Source: Pempheris klunzingeri
Taxonomy: Eukaryota > Chordata > Actinopteri > Acropomatiformes > Pempheridae
Direction of reading: 5' to 3'
DNA length: 64,000 nucleotides
Assembly: GCF_042242105.1 (NCBI RefSeq)
Contig: NC_092012.1
Coordinates: forward strand, 20,555,043 to 20,619,042
Under the pieces are notes generated by a model. That model made no database searches and was not told the DNA's origin. It saw only the letters and a program-made list of their open reading frames with translations. The stretch's first letter is position 1; the number at the start of each line of letters is the position of its first letter. Positions 49,505-60,477 of this stretch are shown piece by piece. The position numbers and the translations under genes were made by a program.

Positions 49505-52500
49505 CTACACACTTTGATAGCTGCCATCTGTGATCATCGGCATAGACTGGTCGGCACAGATCACAGGGAGAAAAGGTTGTGGGAGCTCAGACTCTCTGCC
49601 CGGGACACTGGTGATGAAGCCTGGAACAACTGAGCTTAAGAAGTTGTGAGACAACTTGTTGAATGATTCCTCTGGATGTTTGTTCAAATGTTCCTCTTTC
49701 ATTACACTTAAGTCCTCTGAAAATAAAATCTCAGGCTGCTCCATTGGATTTTGAAATGGCTGGTAGTCGTCATCCACTGAGCATGCAGGCACACAGCCAT
49801 AGCAGGGCTTCTCATCACATACAGTGGCATCTCTAGTTTTTCCATAGAACATTGTGGCACCACCGACCACCTCACAGCTCTCAGACCCGACCTCAACCCT
49901 GGGCACGGGATCAGAAGACTCAACTGTGTTAGAGCCACTACAGATGGAGGACAAACTGGAGTCCTCTGCATATGACACTCTCCCACAATCTGGATTGCAC
50001 TGCTGGTATGACATGTCTGTTGGCATCATCAAGGGTGAAACCAGTGGTGGTAAATTAACAAGCGGACAAGTTGGTGCCTGTTGGGATGGAGATATCACAA
50101 CACCCCCCTCACTAGGCTGGTATGCAGAGTCACAAAACATTTCAACCTGGCCCTCAGAGCTGTTAGTCGTAATCTCCTGTGGGCAGCTGGGATTGAAGTA
50201 GGTTATATTGTCAAAGTCAGATGATCCAGAACTCATGCCATCAGCTCTGACACCAAAACGGTTGTATGGAGCACAGACCAAAGCATTGTCTTTGCTTAAT
50301 TTCCTCTGTGGATTGGTGGTCACAGATGATGTGGGGCTGATAATGAACAAGTCTTTACCCAGGGCATTCTGAACAGCTATAAAAACAGCAGGTTCTGTGA
50401 TAGCGTAACTGAGACAAGAGGACCCATCACTGATCCCACTGCTTTCCTGAGAGCTCCCACTCAGAAACACCTTTGACCTGGATACAGAGAAATGGGTTGT
50501 TCAATTAGGCGATATAATCACATAGGAATCCTTATGGAAATGGGTTGTATTGTTGATGCACTAGGGCAGCTATACTAACCATAGTTTGCTGTCATCTGGA
50601 ACAAAGGGCTCGACGCAGATAGAGGAGAGGATGGGTGGCACAGGCCTCAAGATCTGTAACAAGGCGGAAAAAACAAAGCAAACACTTGTTGAGAAGCTAC
50701 TTTTTTCAGAAATACAAAACAAGAGGAACTGGTGCATCTGTTTACAGTGCAGCCAAACAAACCTGTTGTTTTAATAAAAGAGCAAGTCATTCATAATTGC
50801 AACTTCAATCTGATTTCATGCTGCCCACAGCACAAGTTCTTTCAAAAAAAGCTGGATTACATGCTGCATTGTGTCTTGTGAATTCCTCATGTGCCTGAAG
50901 GCAACCTGAATCCAGAGCGGCCACAACAATAAAAACTTACAGACAGACAGACGTACAGACTTTACAGAATGTTGATGCACCGAATGGCTATTGCTGTAAA
51001 ACGCACACAACAATTTTTGTGAATATTTGAACTTCACTGTTTATATGTAATTGTGTAAAATAAATGGAATTATATTCACAAGTTTTAGACTTTTGGCCAA
51101 CATAAAGTGACATCACTAGGTGCCTCACCTCCTGCTCACTTGGATGCATAGTAAAAAGTTTTGGATTTGGACATTTGGCGACTGTGTCCCACCACATAGT
51201 TTTGAACCTTAAAGAAAATGGAACAAATAAATCAACAAAATGACACACATGGGACATAAACAACACAGAAGGGTTACAGTATTCAAGCCTTTGGTATAAT
51301 TCACTGACAGAGACAAACAAGCTTTTATCTGTGTGACTTACTTTACATAACAGCCATATATAGCAATGCTGATGATGACTGCAGCAAAACTGAGGCCGAT
51401 GATGACAGGCCCGAGCAGGGCATTAGGAGACATGGCTGGGAAGTAACATACATGAAATAAGTTTCGAAATCACTCCATTTTTGTGGGTCTATTCAACACC
51501 TGTCGATACTGTCTGCTGCTGTTCATTTTGATTTGCTCGTCCCATCTCATCCCAGTAGTTCACATGTGATGATAATGTGATAATAATTATATAGAAAGTA
51601 TATTTAAGGAGTTAGAAATATACAGTTCACTGCATAAAAAGTGGCAAAAAGACTCACGGGTTGTGAATTCCTTCTCTTCGCTGCTGTCACTGAAGCGGTC
51701 ACTCCAGCCTGAGTAGCTTTTCACGCTGACCAGATATGTTGTACTGGGCTCCAGGTGTTGACCAGACATTTCATAGTAGTTCAGCCCACCAACTATAGTT
51801 GGTTGGACAGTTTTAGTAACCTGGTGTGGAGACACAAGGATTATTAAAAGGAGGTTTCTTTAACTTAATGGTGCTCTGACATTATCAAATTATCAGGACA
51901 AATGGCCTCAGCGTTATACAGCTCCCACCTTTTCTGTGCCTCCTTTTTTACTGTAAGTCATATTAGCGTTTGAGGAGTTGCTGAACGTGCCGTCCATATT
52001 TGTCTTCCACTTGATTTTAACTTTCCCGTAGGTTTGCGTCACAGAGACAATAGTTGGGGTTTTGGGCTTTACTATAAGAGAAAGAGGAGAGATGGAGAAT
52101 GGGGGGTTATAACTGTTATAACTGAGTCTGGATCAGCCTCTTTGTGGCAGCTGCAGACTTTCATTTAAAGTGTGTCAACTTACTGCTGTTGGTGATGTCG
52201 ATGACTTTGGACTCCATTCTTTCACCTCCTTTCCAGACTGTTACCGTGTGAGACTCCCCAATAACAAGCACCATTTGGACAGAACAACAACACTGTCCTC
52301 CACACTCCTCGGCAATGCAATGCACCATCCTGAGGAAAACAAGAGGGCGACAAACATGCTCTGATTATATTAAAATCCCATTTATATTTCTGGCTTCTCA
52401 GTCTGATTCAGTTGATTTCATTATTACATACAGCACCAGTCAAATGTTTAGACACACCCTCTAATTCAATGGTGTTTCTTTATTTTTTTTAAATCATTTT

Positions 52501-53556
52501 TTACATTGTAGATCAATATTGAAGGAACACATATGGGATTATGTAAGAAAAACTAAAGCGTTTGATAGAATATGGTTTATAACTAAGATTCTTCACGGGA
52601 GCCACCTTTTGATGACATCTTTGCTCACTCTTGGCGTTCTCTCAGTCAGCTTCATGTGTAGAATTTCCTGTCTTCTTAATGTGTTTGGGACCATCAGTTG
52701 CGCTGTGCAGAGGTAGGGTTGGTACACAACTCTATACAGTGAATATTCCCCTCTAATCCAGATTATGACAAGAACCACTCTACTAAGTAAAGAGCAACAA
52801 CAGTCCGTCACTACTTTAAGACATGAAGGTCAGTCAGTCCGGAAAATATCAAGAATTTTGAAAGTTTCCTCAAGTGCAATCTGATGAACCTGGCTCTCAT
52901 GAGGACCCCCCAGGAAAGGAAGACTCAAAAGATGGTTTGAGATGAGTTCCCAGAGTGAGCGGTCAGCACCTCTGGGAACTCCTTCAAGACTGCTGGAAAA
53001 CCATCCAGGAGACCTCATGAGAGAAGAGCTGTGATCTAAAGGTGGCTGCTGAGCAGAATCTAAAATAAAAACCATCTCCTGGTTTGTTTCGCTCTTTCTT
53101 GTTTACTACACAATTCCACGTGTGTTCCTTCATAGTTTGGTGTCTCCAATATTCAGCTACAACGTAGAAAGCAGAAACAAGGACTCACTTGTGTGTGCTG
53201 TTGCTCCACACAGTCACATTATGCTCTGCGCAGTTTTGCGCTTCGAAGTGGCACGACATCAGGTCCACAAAGTCGTTGGTACAGTCAAGATTATGGGCTG
53301 TTGTGTTGTTAAACCACACATTAGACATAACCACAGCTTATGAGGGTGAGTTCTTCCACAGATCTAAAAGTCTGCTCTCTGCCCAAACTTACCAGAGGCA
53401 GCTACGGAGGGGCCGATGCTTCCTACAGTGAGCAGGACGCAGCAGATCCTGGAGAGGAGCAGCCTGGGGGCGGACACACAGCTCCTTTGCTACAGAGCCA
53501 CAAACTGGAAGTTACACAGACATTTAACAGAACATACATTACCTCTTTAAGTCCAT
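49505..53556 (-). CDS. il4r: Class I cytokine receptor, IL-4 receptor alpha-like
   Basis: Ten minus-strand exons: 53556-53543, 53463-53393, 53297-53189, 52329-52184, 52071-51929, 51820-51658, 51435-51342, 51207-51129, 50653-50580 and 50477-49505. They join in phase to 621 residues. Features in order: signal peptide (1-28, LLLSRICCVLLTVGS); domain 1 with paired Cys (DCTNDFVDLMSCHFE); fibronectin-III domain 2 ending in a WSxWS-like GWSDRFSDSS, which departs from the standard motif; a membrane helix (about 222-246, GPVIIGLSFAAVIISIAIYG); a juxtamembrane WWDTVAKCPNPKL; Box 1 (ILRPVPPIL, 274-282, JAK binding); and a long tail with tyrosine motifs. DDYQPFQNP at about 536 resembles the STAT6-docking GYKPFQ motif of mammalian IL-4R alpha, which drives the name. 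A related chain (IL-13R, IL-2RB or common-beta type) is the main alternative. A polyadenylation signal is at about 49246-49251. Confidence 0.75.
52431..53178. mobile_element. Tc1-like remnant filling il4r intron 3
   Basis: Starts at a TA with CAGCACCAGTCAAATGTTTA and GACACACC, the end type of a common teleost Tc1 family. Interior motifs (GGTCAGTCAGTCCGGAAAAT, AGTGCAATCTGATGAACC, CTCATGAGGACC) match transposase-gene remnants in scrambled, decayed form with no open frame. The right inverted repeat is cut short after TACAACGTAGAAAGCAGAAA. The element makes up most of the 859-base intron between il4r exons 3 and 4, and its end lies within about 10 bases of the exon 3 donor. Confidence 0.75.
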
Positions 53557-54339
53557 GCTGACACGGTTTATTCCAGCTGGAAAGCGGCAGTGTGGCTCGG
53601 TCCTGTCCCTCTCCGTTGCGCGGGGGTGTGTGTGAAGGCAGTTTACTAACTGACTCTTCCTGATATGAAAGCTTTTACTGGAAGTGTTGCGCCACTAGTT
53701 CAGAGGAAGTGCGTCCTACTCCCATTTCCTCAAAGAGCAGAAGGGAGGCGACATACAACACAAGTAGTGTAAGAACAAGCCCACAGCGTGAAACAGCCTG
53801 TAGATGGTTGGATGGATGAATGGATGGATCTATCCATATATAGTTTTTGTTATGATGAATATCTATAATTATAATATTTTATATTGTCATTATTCACACC
53901 ATTTATCAGTATCTGCATGTCTCTGTGCTGTAAATGTGTTGCATGTATGTGCCAAATGAAAAGCCTCTTTAGTTCTTACCTGATCCACAAAGCACATTCT
54001 AAGTATTTGATGATATGTTGCATGTAGTCTACTTTCTTGGTCAGTCTTATGACACATACATGCAGGCGTGAAGTATCCACTGAGGGTTTAACTGTTTGCA
54101 CATTTATTGATCTTGCATGTGTGCATTTATTGCTTTTTATTGCTTGAGTCAGAAGCAACAAGCCCACAGACAACATGAAGTCACTGTAGTCAGAATCACT
54201 TTAACCACTAAGTGGCAGCAGAGTTACAGGGATAGTTATTAGGCCTCTATATATACATATATGATCATTCATTTACATATTTACTTTGGCAGTTCATGTA
54301 GAGTGATTATATGTGAAGTTGATTATGCAAAACATCTTT

Positions 54340-55545
54340 CTAAACGTGTGCGCCTCCTATTCATAGTGCTCACAGCGACTCTTCTCAAATGCAGAGCAGG
54401 TGCATTTCACAAAAGCACTCTTATGTTGTGTCGCCTGGTCTGCTCACATGTAGTGAGCCCTGCTCAAACACTGAGCACAGTCATATCCAGTGCACAACGC
54501 TACACAACCTCTTCAACTCCATGCTGGAATGGTGAGTTCCACTTATTTAGTCTGAACACTAGAATCTAACTCAGCTACTATAAGTATAATGATGAGTGTA
54601 AAGCCACAGTCCCACAGTCTTCCTGATCTGGGAGGCTGTCACTGGAAATTCTGTACCACTAATTTAGGGGATTTCTCAAAAAATGGAAAGAAGGCAACAT
54701 ACACACTTCAGTCGACTGCAGAATTTTGTAAAATACTGTAAATGGAGTAATAAGAGTTAGTGCATTTGTGGTTAAATATGTAATAGCTAGGGCCATGTGG
54801 ATTAAGGGGCTAGAAGAGGCCATATTTAAATGTGAATTTATTTAGCTTAGGTTAGGTAGCCTAGGTATATATTTATTGGCAATGGGTAATACAAGAAATG
54901 ATGCAAGGACAGCTTGACGAATGTGTGACCCTCTTGTTTACAGTGTTCAGAGTAACACTTTTCAAATGCAGAAGACGTGCATTTCACAAAACGTCTCTGT
55001 GCTGCAAGAGCTGTTCTGACCGCTTGTAGTGAGCTATGCACAAATACTGTACAGAATCAGTTCTCAGTGCTCGGCTTTGTGTCATAATTCAACTATGCAC
55101 TGAATTATACAGAATTTCATCATCCAGATTTGTGTTCATTGTATAGAATCAACAAATGTGCTGCCACTGCACACTTTAATAGACATCAAAGGGAGAAATG
55201 TTCCTCTTCCCCAACACTTCTGTCCTCTGAAGAGGAAATATCAAGCTGCTCCTCTGGATTTTGAAATGGCTGGTAGTCATCATCCACTGGAGGAAAGCTG
55301 TGTGAGTGTGCACGTATTAGGGACTCTCATCACATACAGTAGACACATACAGTGGTCCATTCAGTCTTAGCATTGTGGCGCCAGTTTCATCAAAGCCCCC
55401 TGACCGACCTCACCGCTGGACATACGGTCACATGATGCAAATGTGTTAGTGCCAAACTGGAGTCTCCTGCATATGGATTGGACTGCATTGGACCGCTGAT
55501 GTGACTGCTGATGTTTGATGGCATCAGGGATGAGACCCCTCAGAG
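54340..55545 (-). pseudogene. Relics of a duplicated il4r gene
   Basis: Several pieces of the neighbouring receptor gene recur here in decayed form on the same strand. 55195-55545 is colinear with part of the last exon (about 49690-50045): the stretch GGATTTTGAAATGGCTGGTA is identical, keeping DDYQPFQNP, but the rest has indels and stops. 54509-54712 resembles the start-codon exon and promoter (53543-53770), including CCATGCTG after CTTCAA/CTTTAA and the CTTCCTGAT and GGAAGGAGGCGACATACA-like blocks. 54361-54480 and 54935-55050 resemble each other and, more weakly, exon 3 (reading TSSAFEKCYSEHC against SCHFEAQNCAEH). No continuous reading frame survives. The likely origin is tandem duplication and decay. 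The exon 3 matches are the least certain. Confidence 0.65.
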
Positions 55546-55559
55546 AACCTTAAAGGATT

Positions 55560-56004
55560 TAAGTGGCCCAGTAAACATTGTAAGGTAAATTGGCATCTAA
55601 ATGTTCCACTTCAGTTAAAGTCCTCTTTACATTTGTACGATATTATGACACTGCATATTATTGGATTATTGTTAAGATGTACACAGCATCATATAATTGA
55701 AGCTAAGTAAGTAAGCTGAGCTAACCACACACACTTCTGGGTACTTGAGTCTCCAACAGTGCATCGTACACATTTGTTAAACATATGTTTGAATATAAAA
55801 CACAACATCTTTTCTAACTCTTCTTGAAAAATAATGTTATTGGAGAGCTTATCTTTTTATTTTTTTAGTTACTCTAAATGTTTGGATGTCTGGAGGTGTT
55901 TGGAGAGCAGCTGTCGAATCGTAAAGACTTATTTTGAAAGTCTCTGACCGGATGTGGATGCTGTCGTGTGGCGGTGTCGCTGCTGCTGCTGTGCGGATGT
56001 TAAA
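55560..56004 (+). promoter_or_regulatory. Upstream region of the unrecognised nine-exon gene
   Basis: The DNA becomes richer in CpG from about 55910 (CGGATG, GTCGTGTGGCGGTGTCGC) up to the start codon at 56005. No TATA box is seen. The transcription start is inferred to lie in this last 100 bases. Confidence 0.4.
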
Positions 56005-59000
56005 ATGTCTAACGTCAGTTGTGACAAATCATCTGCAGCAACAAAGGCCTGGATCGCTCTGAGGCGGCTTGACAAAAACGGTTCGTAGGTTTCTGTAACT
56101 TTGTCAGAGGTGATGAAAGACTTTTTACAGTGTGCGTCTGTATCCATGGCAACCAGCCTCCCGGAGCCGCCGGAGGCTGGCTGGAGATAATGTGCTCATC
56201 TTTCTCTCACATTGTGTGAATCCAACTACACTCGCTATTCATTCTATCAAGTTTTGTCTCTTCCCTGCAGCAGATGATGAGGCAGCCCGTGGGGCTAATA
56301 AAGGCTAACAGTGAGGCTGATATCCATAAAGGCTCAGAGGATGCATCAGCTGTATGTGACTGCTGAGAGCTATCAGCCCTCTGAATCACCGCCCACACCT
56401 CAGATTTAACAAAGTGATCCAAAGAGGAATGAAAAGGCCATTAAAAAGCGCCCTGGCTGCTGTGTGTGTGCCTGTGCTTGTACTTAATGGCTTTTTATTG
56501 ATAATTAAATAGTTTACTGATGCTTCATGTTTCACTTATAAACCATCAATAAGAAGAACTTTTGGGTTGCCATGTTGTGGAAAATCCCGGGCTGGTGTCT
56601 CATGGTCAAGGCATTCATAAATGCTCCAGTTTGCACTTGTGCATTTTAATACCGTCTTAAATAAAGGGTCATGAGTTTTTGATTTTCTGATTAGGAAAAG
56701 TAAAGCCACTCATCATGCAAATGTTAGAGAGGGATTGAGAAAGAGTTTTTATAATAATCTATCAAGTGTGCAGATGTAAACATTTAGAATCCCATGTTTA
56801 TAGGTTTAAAAGTATAGGCTTACTTTAATAATAGGGCTCGGAGATGTTCTTCTCAGTAATGACTTTTAACTGCCCTATGAATAATAAAACAATTGTGTAT
56901 TCATAATTAGTAATTATTAGTAAAAAATAATCATAATCTTCTTCATGCTGCATCTGTTGCAGATGACAGAGTGGTGGCTCTTCGAGAAGTGTCCATTCCT
57001 CCAGCAGCCGAGGTCACCATGATCGTACAGGTGAGCACGCTACCATCTTAGTTTGTAAAAAGCAAAACAACGGCCAGTGTGAGTTTGTTGTAATTAAACT
57101 CTTCCAAATGATTTGCCAGCATTAGGGAACACATTTTCAGGAAGATTTTGTTTTCAGTTGTTTTTTTTTTCATTCTCATTATTATTGTTTGTTTATGTGA
57201 TTATTTTGAGGATCTTTTTTGCCAACTGTTACTGTGTCTGCTACACACACAGTGCATGAAACTGCTCTGCTCTTGTTCGCTTATTGAAAAAATGACAAAA
57301 GGAATGGACCAAAAACTGAATGAATAAATAACAAATAAATAAATAAACTAATAACTGAAGGTCGCTGGCTGTTTTATTATTACGTGTTTTCTGATAATAA
57401 ATGTTTTTATGTTGTATCTTTTTTCAGATTATTAAGACCACCTTCGGGCTGAACTCTTCCAATGTCATATTCAAGGTGCAGCAAATGATTTGCCTTCATG
57501 TTCGAGGCCTTTTTCTGCCCGTTAGTCTGCAGAAAACTTGGTCATTGGCTGACATGAGGTTAGAACTAGTGAAAACAGTGAGCTGGATCACTTGAGCTGT
57601 TGTCTGTTTGCAGATAAGGAACCACCGCGGCTGTCTGATCCCTCTGAACAGCTCCATCCCTGCTAACAGCAAGCACATGTAAGGAGCCTTGACGGTACAC
57701 AGTTACTTCTGGATTTCTGTTGTTCATTCAGTTCACTCTGCTATTACTCACATAACAAATTAAGGGAAATGATTTTTCCCCCACAGGCCTTATGTGCTCG
57801 AGGTAGTCAAGCTCTTCCAGCATGGTAAGAACACCCCTTCTTCTTTTGTTCTCTCTGACCGCGTTTTATCAAACTGTGGGTCAGGATGTGTTCAGGGGCC
57901 TCTCATTTGGGCCACAACATTATTAATGAATATTGTGATATTTTGGGAAATGTGTTAAGTTTCCTGAATATTGACACTTGACACGAGCTTAGCGTAGCAT
58001 CAGGACGGCCTCCAAAGCTATCTAACTATCTAACATGTCATAGCCTGCTTGTTTCATTTGAAAACATTTTTATATTTTTTGTTCAGTGTAGATTAGATTA
58101 CTGCAGAACTCCTCTTACCCTCCAAAGCTATTGATCCATTGATAAACCACAACTGATTCAGAACTCTGCTGCCAGGCTTTTACCTGAGGGTGTATTTAGG
58201 ACTGATTTTAAAGTTCTTTTACATCTGTCCTGGCAAAAAAGATGACATGTTATTAGCCACATCCACTTCTTACACTTTACTGAGGTCAAACACAAATTCA
58301 GCCAGTTTTACATGTCTGTAATGGTTGTGATTTTTCTGTTTCCAGTGCATCCCAAGCCCAGAACCATTCCCATGACTGTGATCAACAAGAGCATGAAGAC
58401 CAGGCTGCAGACTATCGACAGGAGGGTAAGACACAGTAACCATGCAGCAGTACAACAATACCTGGTTTGGTGATGGGACAGAACATCCTCCACTAGAGCA
58501 CTGATGCAGTTGTTTTCACGGCCAGCACAGGCTCAGATTTGCCTGTTTAGCTGTAAATACATAAAGTTTGAGTTTCTTCGTGCTATCTTGTATTTTATCC
58601 ACATCTCCTTCCTGCCTGAACATGAATTTAGCCTCCGTGTTGTATTACAGATTCAGAGACTGGAGGAGCTTCTGCCTCAGATCAAACTGAGACACAGCGA
58701 AAAGCTAAGCCAGGTATTTCAACCTTCCCCCACGATGTTAACCACTTCACGCCTGTGCTTATGAGTGCAACCCTTGGCGATTATGTCATTAGACTTTTTG
58801 TTGTAAATTGTGACAATATGAATGGGGAAAATGTGTTATGAGTCATCCACTATAATAAGGTCTATTACTTTCTAATCCACATCCGCTTGACATGTCTGTC
58901 CTGTCTCAGGAGATTGAATGTCTCAACCAGAAGTTGAGGTTTCTTCATAAGAGGATGCAGGTGAGTCATTGGGATCACTCATAATAAGTATCCAGACAAA

Positions 59001-59386
59001 TCTGCAAGCTCATGTAAGGGCAGGATGCTATACCCTAATTCACATTTGTGAATTGGTCTGGAAATACCAGGCAATAAACATGCATCTTAGATCGATGGAC
59101 GACTAACAAACACACCTTCCTGCTACTCTTTACCAACTCTGCTTACGATTTCACTTATAAAACGGAGGTCTTCCAAATAGCTCTTTTCATTTCTAATCTA
59201 ACCTTACATGTAGTCATTTTTCAGAACCTAAGATTTGAGTATTTACCTGCTACAGTCTCAGAAACACTTCTGGGGAACGTTGTCATGTTTTCTCCATTGT
59301 TTCTGCACTCTCTGTGTCCTGCTCTGTTGCAGGTGGCAGATTCTCGTAGCTGGAAGGGGGTGCTGACCCGAGCCCCCCTGTGGTAA
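56005..59386 (+). CDS. Unrecognised conserved-looking gene for a 180-residue coiled-coil protein
   Basis: Nine exons with AG acceptors and GT donors join in one phase: 56005-56080, 56963-57030, 57428-57475, 57614-57678, 57787-57824, 58346-58425, 58651-58713, 58910-58960 and 59333-59386. The product starts MSNVSCDKSSAATKAWIALR and ends LTRAPLW. Residues about 28-90 look like a small alpha/beta fold (VVALREVSIPPAAEVTMIVQ, IIKTTFG, VIFKIRNHRGCLIPLNSSIP), possibly ubiquitin-like. Residues 110-165 are charged with leucine spacing of a coiled coil (IQRLEELLPQI, LSQEIECLNQKLRFLHKRM). There is no signal peptide and no membrane segment. The exon 1 donor is GTTCGT, weaker than a consensus GTAGGT four bases on that would break the frame. 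I cannot name the family. Many small exons all keeping phase argue strongly that it is real. Confidence 0.75.
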
Positions 59387-60470
59387 ACCTACACCCACAT
59401 TTCTGGCTGTTAAAGAAGACAAAACATCACTGCAGATTTTACCATAAGAGGATGAATTATGATCTTTTCTTTGACTATTTATTTTCATAGACCTGCGTGT
59501 GCAAGAAACTGTTGGTTAGGTTTTATCACAGATGTTGTGTTATACAGATGAATGATAAAGCAGAACTATTTCACATGTGTCTTTCACTCTAGAAGTGTAG
59601 AAAAACATCTCATGTCACTGGTGGAGCAGCAGATTTTGTGCCAAACTGTGTTAGAATTAACCATGAACACGTCCTGTGGATTGACTGGCAGATACCAGCA
59701 GTAAGGCAGGAGGCCAAGTGTAACAACAGTTGGATAATTTCCTGCCTCTAGTATGTGAACCAGAAGTCTGACATTAAAGTGGAATCTGATCTGATCTGAT
59801 CACTTGTTATCACATGACTGAAGTTCCATAAGTAGGTTACAGGATGACAGCTGGGCCTGATCCACTGTAGCTCTGGTGAGAGGTTTGATCAAATGAATTT
59901 AAACAGATAAACCTTTGATCAGTCTATCACATCTAATATAAACAGAGTATTTAACAAACAACAACAACAGAAAAGATGGAATCATATTCTTTCCTACGTA
60001 AAACAGAGCGCACAAATATTTCTGCCAGATATACTCTCTTTAGACAGACAGCTAAGAATCCAAACATTAATTCTGAGGGAATTCTTTACCTGTATCTTGA
60101 TGTTAGTATCATCCTCCTTTATTCCCATCGCTCTCTGTCTTTTGTAACTCCTACAATCCAAGCCCTTTACATGTTCCCTATATATCCTAATACTTTAAAT
60201 TAATTATTTTAACTATTTAAGAAAAGTATTTCCGTGCTTCTTGTTGCAGTTGTTATTATTATTATTCCATCCAATCGTGAACACTGTGTTATATATCTAT
60301 TAAAAAGCACCAAGTCACCAGCCGGACCGGCAAGTCTGTCATTTGATGATTAGAATGAAAAATAAGAATTGAAACAACAGTCAGGTGTCTTTCTTTGTAA
60401 TGTATTCAGCATTTATAAATGAATAAGTCATTTTCATTCTGCGACGCCCTCTGGGACAAACTCACATGAA
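59387..60470. other. 3' flank of the unrecognised gene and spacer before the array
   Basis: Probable 3' untranslated region followed by A+T-rich DNA. An ATTAAA lies near 59771. A repeat of GATCTGATCTGATC lies at about 59788. No coding exon was recognised. Confidence 0.45.
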
Positions 60471-60477
60471 AACAAGG

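Noticed and set aside
56085-56090. Consensus donor GTAGGT as the exon 1 end of the unrecognised gene
   Set aside because: Using it shifts the next exon into a frame with an immediate stop. The weaker GTTCGT at 56081 keeps the frame.
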